This document shows, piece by piece, positions 1 through 7,371 of a DNA stretch of 19,677 nt. Below the pieces are notes generated by a model, which saw only the letters and a program-made list of their open reading frames with translations, did no database searches and was not told where the DNA came from. The stretch lies in assembly GCA_030147325.1 (NCBI GenBank), contig JASLAA010000030.1:1-19677 (forward strand), given 5' to 3'. Each line of letters starts with the position of its first letter. Within the stretch, counting starts at the first letter, position 1. This DNA comes from Arthrobacter sp. (GTDB lineage Bacteria; Actinomycetota; Actinomycetes; Actinomycetales; Micrococcaceae). The translations under genes and the position numbers were made by a program.

Positions 1-120
1 GCCTTCTCCTACAGCCAGTTCAACTACGCCTCGGCCATCTCCTTCGCGCTCGGCATCGTGGTCTTCGTGTTCTCCTTCTTCTTCCTCTTCCTGACCCGCA
101 AGCAGAGCGGACTGAAATAA
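1..120 (+). CDS. Sugar ABC transporter permease, MalF/UgpA-like, C-terminal end (partial)
   Basis: The reading frame is open from the first base and ends with TAA at 118-120. It encodes the last 39 residues of an integral membrane protein. The visible part is one hydrophobic helix (IVVFVFSFFFLFL) followed by a short basic tail, TRKQSGLK. This is how the first permease of carbohydrate-uptake (CUT1) ABC importers usually ends. Only 3 nt separate its stop from the ATG of the next permease, which is clearly MalG-like, so the pair is read as the MalF/MalG heterodimer of one importer. The call rests mostly on this context because the EAA loop and most helices lie outside the window. The solute-binding protein gene would be expected further upstream. 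Confidence 0.75.
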   Translation, partial: AFSYSQFNYASAISFALGIVVFVFSFFFLFLTRKQSGLK

Positions 121-123
121 GCC

Positions 124-1047
124 ATGGCACTCGTCACAGACTCACCGAAGCAGCAGGGCGGCAGGGGCCGTAGCGCGGCGTCGCGCACCAGGGCCCGCAG
201 CGGCGGACCGCGCATCGGCTCGCACATCTTCCTGCTCATCCTCGTCATCTACTTCATCACCCCCATCTGGTGGCTGACCGTCGCGAGCACGAAGGACACC
301 GCCGGACTCTTCGGTGGCTCCGGCGGCCCGCTCTGGTTCGACAACGAGTTCCACTTCTTCAGCAACGTGCAGGGCCTGTTCGAACGCCAGGACGGGATCT
401 ACTGGCGCTGGCTGGGCAACTCCTTCCTCTACGCGATCTCGGGTGGGGTGGGCGCGACCATCCTGGCGGTCCTCGCCGGCTACGGCTTCGCGAAGTACAA
501 CTTCCGCGGCCGGACCGCCTTCTTCGGCATCCTGCTCGGCGCCGTCATGGTGCCGCTGACGGCCCTGGTCATCCCGACCTTCGTCCTCCTCAGCTCCGTC
601 GGCCTGGTGAACACCATCTGGGCCGTCATCCTGCCCTCGCTGCTCAGCCCGTTCGGCGTGTACCTCATGAGGGTCTTCGCCCAGGAAGCGGTGCCCGATG
701 AACTGCTCGACGCCGCCCGGATCGACGGCGCGGGCGAGATCCGGACCTTCTTCCAGATCGCGCTCCCGTTGCTCCGACCGGCCATCGTGACGGTGCTGCT
801 GCTGTCCGTCGTCGGGACCTGGAACAACTTCTTCCTGCCGCTCGCCGTCCTCAGCGACCCGCTGCTGCTGCCCGTCACGGTCGGCCTCAACGGCTGGCAG
901 GCCCTGTCCAATGCCGGCAGCGGCGGTGAGGCGCTGTGGAACCTCATCACCACGGGTGCCTTCATCTCGATCATCCCGCTGATCATCGCGTTCCTCTCCC
1001 TTCAGAAGTACTGGCAGGGCGGGTTGTCGCTGGGCTCGCTCAAGTAG
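124..1047 (+). CDS. Carbohydrate ABC transporter permease, MalG family (AraQ-like)
   Basis: This 307-residue inner-membrane protein forms half of the channel of a CUT1 sugar importer. A basic N-terminal tail of about 35 residues leads into the first membrane helix (IFLLILVIYFITPIWWL). About five further helices follow. Near residue 200 is the cytoplasmic EAA loop that docks on the ATPase, seen as ELLDAARIDGAGEIRTFFQI followed by ALPLLRP. The length is slightly above the usual 275-300 residues because of the tail. ATG 124 lies 3 nt after the previous stop, so the two permeases are probably translationally coupled. The GH51 arabinofuranosidase and epimerase downstream suggest that arabinose, arabino-oligosaccharides or related pentose oligomers are the cargo; this is inferred. 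No ATPase gene is visible, and CUT1 systems often share an MsmK-type ATPase encoded elsewhere. Confidence 0.93.
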   Translation: MALVTDSPKQQGGRGRSAASRTRARSGGPRIGSHIFLLILVIYFITPIWWLTVASTKDTAGLFGGSGGPLWFDNEFHFFSNVQGLFERQDGIYWRWLGNSFLYAISGGVGATILAVLAGYGFAKYNFRGRTAFFGILLGAVMVPLTALVIPTFVLLSSVGLVNTIWAVILPSLLSPFGVYLMRVFAQEAVPDELLDAARIDGAGEIRTFFQIALPLLRPAIVTVLLLSVVGTWNNFFLPLAVLSDPLLLPVTVGLNGWQALSNAGSGGEALWNLITTGAFISIIPLIIAFLSLQKYWQGGLSLGSLK

Positions 1048-1095
1048 CCCGCACCCCGCTCCCTGCAGACATCACCACGCACAGAAAGTCATCCG

Positions 1096-2607
1096 ATGCA
1101 GAACGCACGCCTCACCCTCGACCCCTCCTTCACCGTCGGGCCGATCAACCGCAACATCTTCGGCGGATTCGTCGAACACCTCGGCCGCCACATCTATGAC
1201 GGGATCCACGAGCCGAGCCACGCCACGGCCGACGACGAGGGCTTCCGCCAGGACGTCATCGACCTGGTCAAGGAGATGGGCGTCTCGACCATCCGCTACC
1301 CGGGGGGCAACTTCGTCTCCGGGTTCCGCTGGCAGGACAGCGTGGGACCGCGCGACGAGCGGCCCACGCGCCTCGACCTCGCCTGGCACTCCACCGAGAC
1401 CAACCAGGTGGGCATGCACGAGTTCTCCTCCTGGCTGCAGAAGGTCGGCAGCGACCTCATGCTCGCCGTGAACCTCGGCACGCGAGGAACGCTCGAGGCG
1501 CTCGAACTGCTCGAGTACTCGAACCTGCCCAAGGGCACCGCACTCTCGGAGCAGCGCATGGCCAACGGGCGCCCCGATCCCTTCGACGTCAAGATCTGGT
1601 GCCTGGGCAACGAGATGGACGGACCATGGCAGCTGGGCCACCGCTCCGCGGACGACTACGGCAAGCTCGCCTCCCGCACCGCCAAGGCCATGCGCCAGCT
1701 CGATCCGTCGATCGAGCTCGTGGCGTGCGGCTCCTCCAGCGCCCACATGCCGACCTTCGGCGAGTGGGAGCGCGTGGTGCTGACGCACACCTACGACGAC
1801 GTCGACTACATCTCCTGCCATGCCTACTACGAGGAGAAGAACGGGGACCTCGGATCCTTCCTCGCCTCCGCCGTCGACATGGACCACTTCATCGAGTCCG
1901 TCGTCGCGACCGCCGACCATGTGAAGGCGGTCCGCGGCAGCTCGAAGACGATCAACATCTCCTTCGACGAGTGGAACGTCTGGTACATCAGCCGCTTCGA
2001 GAACGTCGACAAGATCCAGGGCCTCGACAACTGGCCCGTCGCCCCGCGCCTGCTCGAGGACTGCTACTCGGTGGCCGACGCCGTGGTCTTCGGCAACCTC
2101 ATGATCTCGCTCCTCAAGCACGCCGACCGCGTCACGTCGGCGTCACTGGCCCAGCTCGTCAACGTGATCGCCCCGATCATGACGGAGCCGGGTGGTCCGG
2201 CCTGGCGCCAGACCACCTTCTTCCCCTTCGCGATCCCGTCGAAGCTGGCGCGTGGTTCCGTGCTCGAGCTGAAGCTCGACGCCGGGACGTACGAGACCGG
2301 AGAGTACGGCGTCGTGCCGCTCGTGGACGCCGTGGCCACGCACGACGACGAGACCGGCGCCACCGCCGTCTTCCTCGTCAACCGCTCGCAGACCGAGGAG
2401 ACGACGGTGACCATCGACCTCGCCGCCCTCAACGGCTTCAGCACGGTGGACGCCCAGTCGCTGTACGATACGGACGTGTATGCGAAGAACACCCTCGAGG
2501 AGCCGGAGCGCGTGACCATGAAACCCAACACCTCGGCGACGCTGGACGGCGACACCGTCACCGTCACGCTTCCCCCCGTCTCCTGGACGGCCGTAGCCCT
2601 GGCATGA
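1096..2607 (+). CDS. abfA: Alpha-N-arabinofuranosidase, glycoside hydrolase family 51
   Basis: This 503-residue enzyme hydrolyses terminal non-reducing alpha-L-arabinofuranosyl residues from arabinan, arabinoxylan and arabino-oligosaccharides with retention of configuration. The N-terminal (beta/alpha)8 barrel carries family hallmarks: IRYPGGNFVSGFRWQDSVGP, ETNQVGMHEF, the acid/base Glu173 in WCLGNEMDG, and the nucleophile Glu292 in FDEWN. These positions are close to those of characterised GH51 enzymes. The last 120 or so residues form the usual beta-rich C-terminal domain. No signal peptide is seen, so it should act in the cytoplasm on imported oligosaccharides, consistent with the permeases upstream. 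The start is ATG 1096 with only a weak purine stretch (AGAAAG) before it, and the gap to the permease gene is 48 bp. The stop overlaps the start of the epimerase gene. Confidence 0.95.
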   Translation: MQNARLTLDPSFTVGPINRNIFGGFVEHLGRHIYDGIHEPSHATADDEGFRQDVIDLVKEMGVSTIRYPGGNFVSGFRWQDSVGPRDERPTRLDLAWHSTETNQVGMHEFSSWLQKVGSDLMLAVNLGTRGTLEALELLEYSNLPKGTALSEQRMANGRPDPFDVKIWCLGNEMDGPWQLGHRSADDYGKLASRTAKAMRQLDPSIELVACGSSSAHMPTFGEWERVVLTHTYDDVDYISCHAYYEEKNGDLGSFLASAVDMDHFIESVVATADHVKAVRGSSKTINISFDEWNVWYISRFENVDKIQGLDNWPVAPRLLEDCYSVADAVVFGNLMISLLKHADRVTSASLAQLVNVIAPIMTEPGGPAWRQTTFFPFAIPSKLARGSVLELKLDAGTYETGEYGVVPLVDAVATHDDETGATAVFLVNRSQTEETTVTIDLAALNGFSTVDAQSLYDTDVYAKNTLEEPERVTMKPNTSATLDGDTVTVTLPPVSWTAVALA

Positions 2608-3512
2608 ACCACCCCGAATACAGGATCGAGGGCGACGGCTACACGGCCGTCGTCCTCGGTCTCGGCGCCGCCGTCCGCGAGCTCACCCACGAGGGACGGC
2701 CGCTCGTCGTGCCGTTCGGTCCCGACGAGGAGATGCCCAACTTCCGGGGCGCGTTCGTCGCCCCCTGGCCGAACCGGATACCGGACGGCCGCTACTCCTT
2801 CGACGGCTCGGACTTCGAGCTCCCGATCAATGAACCCGAGCGCGGCACGGCACTGCACGGGCTCGTCTACGACCTTCCCTGGACCCTCGTGGAGCACACC
2901 CGCTCCTCCGTGTCGCTGGGTTGCACCATCGAGCCGACGGAGTCCTACCCCTTCACCATCGAGCTCCAGGTGCGCTTCAGCGTGGGCGGGGACGGTTTCA
3001 GGACCGACGTCACGGCAGTGAATACGGGCTCACGACGCGCCCCGTACGGCGTCTGCCCCCACCCGTACCTCCTCGCCGGGGACTCGCCGCTCGACGAGTG
3101 GGTACTCGAACTCCCCGCGGCCACGGTCCTGACGGTCACGCCCGACAGGCTGCTGCCCGTGGCCAAGGAGCCGGTCGCCGGGACGCCCTTCGACTTCCGG
3201 GCCGCGCACGCCCTTGCGGACGTCCAGATCGACCATGCGTTCACCGACATCGAGCGCGACTCCTCCGGCCGCGCCACCGTCCGTGTCACCGATCCTGCCG
3301 GCGGTACCGGCACGGCACTGATGTGGGACGAGACGTGCCCGTGGGTGCAGATCCACACCGCCGACCTCCCGAAGAAGCCCGAGAGCACACGGCTCGGACT
3401 CGCCGTCGAACCCATGACCTGCCCGCCCGATGCCTTCAACACGGGCGAGGACCTGGTGGTCCTCGAGCCCGGCGCGACGCATCGGACCGGCTGGACCATC
3501 ACGGCCCTGTAG
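2604..3512 (+). CDS. Aldose 1-epimerase (mutarotase) family protein
   Basis: This 302-residue protein belongs to the aldose 1-epimerase / galactose mutarotase superfamily, which interconverts alpha and beta anomers of free sugars. The sequence shows FRGAFVAPWPNRIPDGRYSF near residue 50, which is the N-R substrate-binding region. It also shows the His of GTALHGLVYDLPW near residue 85, the His of GVCPHPYLL near residue 155, and a C-terminal acidic residue in LGLAVEPMTCPPDAFN, where the family's catalytic Glu lies. The ATG overlaps the arabinofuranosidase stop as ATGA, so the two are translationally coupled and should be made together. In this setting it probably equilibrates arabinose anomers released by the hydrolase before isomerisation; the exact sugar is inferred. 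It appears to be the last gene of the operon, because the next gene converges on it. Confidence 0.93.
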   Translation: MNHPEYRIEGDGYTAVVLGLGAAVRELTHEGRPLVVPFGPDEEMPNFRGAFVAPWPNRIPDGRYSFDGSDFELPINEPERGTALHGLVYDLPWTLVEHTRSSVSLGCTIEPTESYPFTIELQVRFSVGGDGFRTDVTAVNTGSRRAPYGVCPHPYLLAGDSPLDEWVLELPAATVLTVTPDRLLPVAKEPVAGTPFDFRAAHALADVQIDHAFTDIERDSSGRATVRVTDPAGGTGTALMWDETCPWVQIHTADLPKKPESTRLGLAVEPMTCPPDAFNTGEDLVVLEPGATHRTGWTITAL

Positions 3513-3520
3513 CTCCACCG

Positions 3521-3548
3521 ACGGACGGACGGACGGACGGACGGACGG
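3521..3548. repeat. ACGG tetranucleotide tandem repeat, 7 copies
   Basis: Seven perfect ACGG units lie in the 42-bp gap between the stops of two convergent genes (epimerase ending at 3512, kinase ending at 3555). The unit before it (ACCG, 3517-3520) is an imperfect copy. The repeat is outside both reading frames, so changes in copy number would not alter either protein. It has no inverted symmetry and does not look like a terminator. Confidence 0.95.
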
Positions 3549-3554
3549 TACGCC

Positions 3555-4187
3555 TCAGTGGAAGCTGGGGTGTCTGTCCCGTCGTCCATCGAGGTCCGAA
3601 TCCACGTCGACGCCCGGATCCCTGCCGAGCCCGGTGAGGTCCAGCAGTTCCTGAACGACCGCATAAATCGGTCTCTCCGCGTCGATGCGGGTGAAGACCT
3701 GGTACTCGGGCAGCGACCGATAACCCGACCGGAGGGCAGCGAGGCCGGACATCGTCTCGACGTCCGTCCCGCGGGCCCTGACCCGGGCGAGCGCCACCGG
3801 GACGGGAAGGTCGAAGTGCGCCACGACGTCGGGCGCGGGAAGCCGCCGCCGCAGCCACGGCAGCAGGAATCCGCGGGGGAGGTCTCGCGCCTCGCGCAGG
3901 GCGAGCTGGCATTCGATGCCACGGTCGATGACGACGACCCCGTCGAACCCGAGGAGCCTCACCTCGTTCAGCAGCGCGTTGACCATCCGCGCGATGGTCT
4001 CCAGCACGTCCTGCACCTGCGCACCCGGAGCCCATCCGAGCAGCGCCCACCAGCCCGCCATCGTCCGGCGGCCCGCAGGGGTCCTCAGCAGGACGACGCT
4101 CCCCCCGCGCGCGCCGATGGTCTCCGCGAGGAGACGGGCTGCCGTGCTTTTGCCGGAGCCGTCGATGCCGGTCAGGAGGATGCGCAG
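3555..4187 (-). CDS. Thymidylate-kinase-like P-loop nucleotide kinase, probable CTG start
   Basis: Read from a CTG at 4187, this is a 210-residue P-loop kinase starting MRILLTGIDGSGKST, with the Walker A motif at residues 7-15 as in dTMP kinases. Later features are VVVIDRGIECQLALRE (DR motif of the dTMP kinase family) near residue 95, the helical LID-like region VALARVRARG near residue 140, and a C-terminal DAERPIYAVVQELL helix resembling the family's D-xRP-IEEV end. Total length fits dTMP kinase (about 205-215). In-frame codons upstream reach a TGA (4211-4209) without any ATG, GTG or TTG. The first in-frame ATG (4061) would remove the P-loop. The CTG is preceded by GAAAGG at a spacing of 6 nt. 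Either CTG is used, or one extra C in the C-run at 4187-4191 hides a start at ATG 4212. The substrate is not certain: it could phosphorylate dTMP or another (deoxy)nucleotide. Confidence 0.8.
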   Translation of the reverse strand: MRILLTGIDGSGKSTAARLLAETIGARGGSVVLLRTPAGRRTMAGWWALLGWAPGAQVQDVLETIARMVNALLNEVRLLGFDGVVVIDRGIECQLALREARDLPRGFLLPWLRRRLPAPDVVAHFDLPVPVALARVRARGTDVETMSGLAALRSGYRSLPEYQVFTRIDAERPIYAVVQELLDLTGLGRDPGVDVDSDLDGRRDRHPSFH

Positions 4188-4286
4188 GGGGTGCCTTTCG
4201 AGGAGGGGTCATGCCGTTCAACGGGAGGGTCGAGCGCTCTGTTCCCGCAGCCGGGCGGGGCAGCACAGCAGGCAGGGCCTGGGCGA

Positions 4287-4292
4287 TAGGGT
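4287..4292 (+). promoter_or_regulatory. Candidate -10 box (TAGGGT) for the DUF1772 gene
   Basis: TAGGGT fits the actinobacterial -10 consensus TANNNT. Transcription would begin near 4299 and leave a leader of about 38 nt before the ATG at 4337. No good -35 is visible, so the call is tentative. Confidence 0.35.
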
Positions 4293-4336
4293 CGGCATAC
4301 GGGGGATGCCCTCCCGGTCGGGGGACGAGGAGACCG

Positions 4337-4777
4337 ATGGACCAGATCATCGTCGCAGGTGCTGCTGCCGGAAGCCTCCTGGCCGGCGGCTTCTACTTCG
4401 CTTTCGCCGCCACCGTGATGCCCGGCCTCGCCAAGGATGCCCGCACCGGTGCATCCGTCATGCGGGAGGTCAACCGGTGGGCGGTCCGGCCGCCCTTCAT
4501 GGTGCTGTTCTTCGGAACGGCGCTCCTCTGCGCAGTGGCCTGCGTGCTGGGTCTCGCCTCGGGCCGGCTCCTCGCCGTCGCCGGGGGAGCGGCCTACCTG
4601 GCAGGGGTGGTGAGCACCGCCGTCGGGAACGTCCGGCTCAATGATGCGCTGGCCCGCAGCGAGGACGGCGACGCCGGCTGGGCCGCCTTCGCCGGCCCGT
4701 GGTCGCGGCTCAACCTCTTCCGCACCGTCGCCTCGGTGGTGGGCGGCATCCTGCTGCTGGCGCACATCCTCCGGTGA
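4337..4777 (+). CDS. DUF1772 (anthrone oxygenase-like) family membrane protein
   Basis: This is a 146-residue membrane protein with four predicted hydrophobic segments, near residues 5-25, 50-72, 75-95 and 125-145. It has the DUF1772 pattern: a first helix ending GGFYFAFAATVMPGL, a conserved NVRLNDAL near residue 95, and a C-terminal WSRLNLFRTVASVVGGILLL. In fungi, related proteins take part in anthrone oxidation; bacterial members have no established role. The ATG at 4337 is chosen because it has a GAGGAG ribosome-binding site 4-5 nt upstream. An in-frame ATG at 4211 would add a basic, non-conserved stretch and is rejected. The gene stands alone, divergent from the kinase and convergent with the SLC13 transporter. 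Confidence 0.8.
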   Translation: MDQIIVAGAAAGSLLAGGFYFAFAATVMPGLAKDARTGASVMREVNRWAVRPPFMVLFFGTALLCAVACVLGLASGRLLAVAGGAAYLAGVVSTAVGNVRLNDALARSEDGDAGWAAFAGPWSRLNLFRTVASVVGGILLLAHILR

Positions 4778-4786
4778 GCCGCGGTT

Positions 4787-4804
4787 CCGTCTCCCGCGAG
4801 ACGG
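4787..4804. terminator. Small hairpin between convergent genes (candidate terminator)
   Basis: A 7-bp perfect stem, CCGTCTC / GAGACGG, with a 4-nt loop CCGC begins 10 bp after the DUF1772 stop and before the convergent SLC13 gene ends at 4839. No T-run follows on either strand, so termination strength is uncertain. Confidence 0.4.
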
Positions 4805-4838
4805 TCGTCGGCGCCTCCCTCGCCTCCCTCGCCGGTGA

Positions 4839-6452
4839 TCAGAGCACCAGGCCCAGGGCGAACGGTCCGATCAGCACGGTGAACATCGTGATCAGGATGA
4901 CGCCCACGATGTTGAGGACGATCCCTCCGCGGACCATCTCCGAGATCTTCACGTTGCCCGTGGCGTAGACGATGGCGTTCGGGGGAGTGCCCACGGGAAG
5001 CATGAACGCGCACGTCGCGGCGAGTGCCGCCGGGATGAGGAGCGTCTCGGGGTCCATCCCGATGCCGATGGCGACGCCGCCGAGGATGGGGATGAACGTC
5101 GCGGCGGTCGCCGTGTTGCTCGTGATCTCCGTCAGGAGCAGGACGATGGCGACCACGGCCGCGATCAGCAGGATGATCGGCAGCGTTCCGAGCCCGCTCA
5201 CACGCTCACCGAACCAGGCGTCGAGACCGGTCCGTGCGACGGCTCCGGCCAGTGCGAGCCCGCCGCCGAACAGCAGCAGCACACCCCAGGGGAGGCCGTC
5301 CTCGGCGTCCTTCCACACCAGGGTCATGTTGCCCTTCCTGTCGGCGGGGATCATGAACAGGACGATGCCTGCGGCGATGGCGATCACGGTGTCGTCGAGC
5401 GTCCCCAGCCAGGGCATTGCCGCGCTGACGGCCCCGATGTTGGAGATCAGACCGGGGAAGATCCAGAGGAACGCGGCGCTCGCGAACACGGCCAGGACGG
5501 TCTTCTCACCCTGGCTCATGCTGCCGAGCTTGCTGATCTCGGTGTCGATCAGTTCCTTCCCGCCCGGGATCTCCCGCAGGGCGAACCGGAAGATGACCCG
5601 CGTGATCAGCAGCCAGGCGATGCCGATGAAGACGATGACGATCGGCACGCCCAGCATCATCCACTGGACGAACCCCACGGTCTCCCCGAGTTCGGTGGAG
5701 ATGTAGCCTGCCACGATGGCGTTGGGTGGGCTGCCCAGGAGGGTGCCCAGGCCGCCGATCGTGGCGGCCCACGCGACCGACAGGATCAGGGCCACGCCGA
5801 ACACCCGGATCTCCTTGTCATCGATCACGTCGCTGATCGCCCTGCCGGCCGAGAGATCCTTCCCGGTCTGCCCCTGCGGGGTGGTGGCTCCCCGGCTGTT
5901 CTCGACCACGAGGGTGAGGACGCTGAGCGCGATCGGGAGCATCATGAGGGTCGTCGCCGTGTTGGAGACCCACATCGACAGGAACGCGGTCGAGATCATC
6001 AGCCCCAGGATGATCCGCCTCGGGTGTGTGCCCACCCGCCGCAGCGTGAGCAGGGCGATGCGGCGGTGCAGGTTCCATTTCTGCATGGCGATGGCGATCA
6101 GGAATCCGCCCAGGAACAGGAAGACGATCGGATTCGCATAGGGTGCCGTCGATTCGGCGACCGTGGATCCGGCGAGCATCGGGAGGAGCACGATCGGCAG
6201 GAGGGAGGTGACGGACAGGGGAACAGCTTCCGTCATCCACCACACGGCCATGAGTCCGGCGATCGCAGCGACCACACGCGCGTCGCCGGAGAGATCCGAC
6301 CCCCCGAGCAGCAGGTAGATCGCCAACGCGACGACGACGCCGATGCCACGCATCAGCCACAACCTGCTCGCGGAACGAGCAGGCTCCCCGCCGCCGGGTG
6401 GATTCGTCGAGGAACCCTCGGTTGCTTCTGCTTCTTCGGACTGGTGACTCAT
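4839..6452 (-). CDS. SLC13/DASS family anion transporter (divalent anion:Na+ symporter)
   Basis: This 537-residue polytopic membrane protein belongs to the DASS family, which imports dicarboxylates, citrate or sulfate with sodium. After a hydrophilic N-terminus of about 30 residues there are roughly 11 membrane segments. The two SNT motifs that bind sodium and anion carboxylates are present at Ser163-Thr165 (WVSNTATTLMMLP) and Ser445-Thr447 (EITSNTATAATFIP). The matching hairpin motifs LLGSPPNAIVAGY and PVGTPPNAIVYATG follow each, showing the family's inverted-repeat architecture intact. Both halves are complete, so the transporter should work, but the motifs do not tell dicarboxylate from sulfate. 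The ATG at 6452 has a GGAGG ribosome-binding site about 8 nt upstream and a good promoter. It is transcribed alone. Confidence 0.93.
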   Translation of the reverse strand: MSHQSEEAEATEGSSTNPPGGGEPARSASRLWLMRGIGVVVALAIYLLLGGSDLSGDARVVAAIAGLMAVWWMTEAVPLSVTSLLPIVLLPMLAGSTVAESTAPYANPIVFLFLGGFLIAIAMQKWNLHRRIALLTLRRVGTHPRRIILGLMISTAFLSMWVSNTATTLMMLPIALSVLTLVVENSRGATTPQGQTGKDLSAGRAISDVIDDKEIRVFGVALILSVAWAATIGGLGTLLGSPPNAIVAGYISTELGETVGFVQWMMLGVPIVIVFIGIAWLLITRVIFRFALREIPGGKELIDTEISKLGSMSQGEKTVLAVFASAAFLWIFPGLISNIGAVSAAMPWLGTLDDTVIAIAAGIVLFMIPADRKGNMTLVWKDAEDGLPWGVLLLFGGGLALAGAVARTGLDAWFGERVSGLGTLPIILLIAAVVAIVLLLTEITSNTATAATFIPILGGVAIGIGMDPETLLIPAALAATCAFMLPVGTPPNAIVYATGNVKISEMVRGGIVLNIVGVILITMFTVLIGPFALGLVL

Positions 6453-6488
6453 GGCTCAGCCTCCGCACGCCGTTGTGGAATGGATCAC

Positions 6489-6517
6489 ACGCTAACAGTC
6501 CTCGCCGGAGGCATCAA
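6489..6517 (-). promoter_or_regulatory. Sigma-A-type promoter of the SLC13 gene
   Basis: On the minus strand, a -35 element TTGATG (6517-6512) and a -10 element TAGCGT (6494-6489) are separated by exactly 17 nt. Transcription would start near 6482, giving a leader of about 30 nt that contains the GGAGG site before the ATG at 6452. Spacing and -10 fit TTGACA-N17-TANNNT closely. Confidence 0.6.
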
Positions 6518-6572
6518 CGCGAGCCCGGGTGACGATCGCCGGGGGCGGGTGGCACCGCATCGGGAAGCGTGC

Positions 6573-6578
6573 AAGCCT
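6573..6578 (+). promoter_or_regulatory. Candidate -10 box of a leaderless promoter, dienelactone hydrolase gene
   Basis: AAGCCT lies 6 nt before the ATG at 6585, the spacing seen for leaderless transcripts. It differs from TANNNT at the first position. There is no ribosome-binding site before the ATG, which supports a leaderless start. No clear -35 is present. Confidence 0.35.
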
Positions 6579-6584
6579 AGGCGG

Positions 6585-7331
6585 ATGACCGCCCTCCAGG
6601 ACATCCCCACCGCACACGGCCCGCTCTCCTCCTACGTCGCCAGGCCTGATGGCCCCGTGCGGGGAGGCCTCGTGCTCATTCACGAGGTGTGGGGGCTCGT
6701 CGGGCACACCCGGGCCGTCGCCGACCGGTTCGCACGGGAGGGATACGTCGTCGTCGCGCCCGATCTCCTCTCGGATCAGGGCATCACCGAGGAGAACACG
6801 GCCGGCCTCGGCGAAGCGATCGCGGGCCCTGATGACGAGGCCCGCAATGAGGCGCAGCCGAGACTCCGGGCACTGCTGGCACCGCTGCAGGACCCCGGCT
6901 TCGCCGCACTCACCACCGAGCGCATCCGCGCCTGCTTCTCCTACCTCCATGGGGACCCCGACGTCGCCGGTCGGGTGGGCGTCACCGGCTTCTGCTTCGG
7001 GGGCTCGTACAGCTTCTCCCTCGCGGTCGAGGAGACACGCCTGCTCGCGTGCGTTCCGTTCTACGGCCATGCGGACTTCCCGGCGGAGAAGCTGGCGGGC
7101 ATCGCTGCACCGATCCTGGCCTTCTACGGCCAGGACGACCACGCCCTCGTCGGGGAGCTGCCCGCTCTCGAGGCCTCGATGGCGGAGGCAGGCGTGGACT
7201 TCAGGGCCGTGGTGTACCCCGACTCCGGCCACGCATTCTTCAACGACACCAACCGTTTCGCCTACCGGCAGGGCCCGGCCGAGGACGCCTGGAAGCTCAC
7301 GCTGGACTTCCTCGCACACCACCTTGCCTGA
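6585..7331 (+). CDS. Dienelactone hydrolase family protein (alpha/beta hydrolase)
   Basis: This is a 248-residue cytosolic alpha/beta hydrolase of the dienelactone hydrolase family. These enzymes use a Cys-Asp-His triad to open lactones or cleave related esters. The early strand VLIHEVWGLVGHTRAVADRFA with EVWG near residue 32 matches the family's conserved Glu that arms the cysteine. The nucleophile is Cys137 in the elbow GFCFGG, Asp185 is in YGQDDHAL and His216 is in DSGHAFF, so the triad is complete. Length fits the family (about 235-250). The ATG at 6585 is chosen because the conserved N-terminal beta strand begins soon after it; the frame is open further upstream but that part is not conserved. 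The real substrate is unknown. The gene overlaps or nearly abuts two crcB genes, which suggests co-transcription. Confidence 0.9.
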   Translation: MTALQDIPTAHGPLSSYVARPDGPVRGGLVLIHEVWGLVGHTRAVADRFAREGYVVVAPDLLSDQGITEENTAGLGEAIAGPDDEARNEAQPRLRALLAPLQDPGFAALTTERIRACFSYLHGDPDVAGRVGVTGFCFGGSYSFSLAVEETRLLACVPFYGHADFPAEKLAGIAAPILAFYGQDDHALVGELPALEASMAEAGVDFRAVVYPDSGHAFFNDTNRFAYRQGPAEDAWKLTLDFLAHHLA

Positions 7332-7371
7332 GCGCGGTGCACCGCCGCACCCCTCCGGCAGCGGTACGCCG

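Noticed and set aside
1599..3512. Fusion-like 637-codon frame covering the end of the arabinofuranosidase gene and the epimerase
   Set aside because: Its first half is the wrong frame of the GH51 gene. Only the part from ATG 2604 is a conserved protein.
3555..4061. Kinase start at the first in-frame ATG (4061)
   Set aside because: It would remove the Walker A motif that is plainly encoded in the same frame upstream.
4172..4765. Minus-strand frame opposite the DUF1772 gene
   Set aside because: It is charged, rich in Gly/His/Glu/Arg and lacks a motif; the plus-strand gene has a clear ribosome-binding site and membrane helices.
6453..6584. Fluoride riboswitch ahead of the hydrolase-crcB run
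   Set aside because: I could not find the conserved riboswitch core or its pseudoknot pairing, and the hydrolase gene appears leaderless.
7324..7371. Earlier TTG start (7324) for the first crcB, overlapping the hydrolase stop
   Set aside because: It would add 16 Pro/Gly-rich residues not usual in CrcB. It cannot be excluded because neither start has a good ribosome-binding site.
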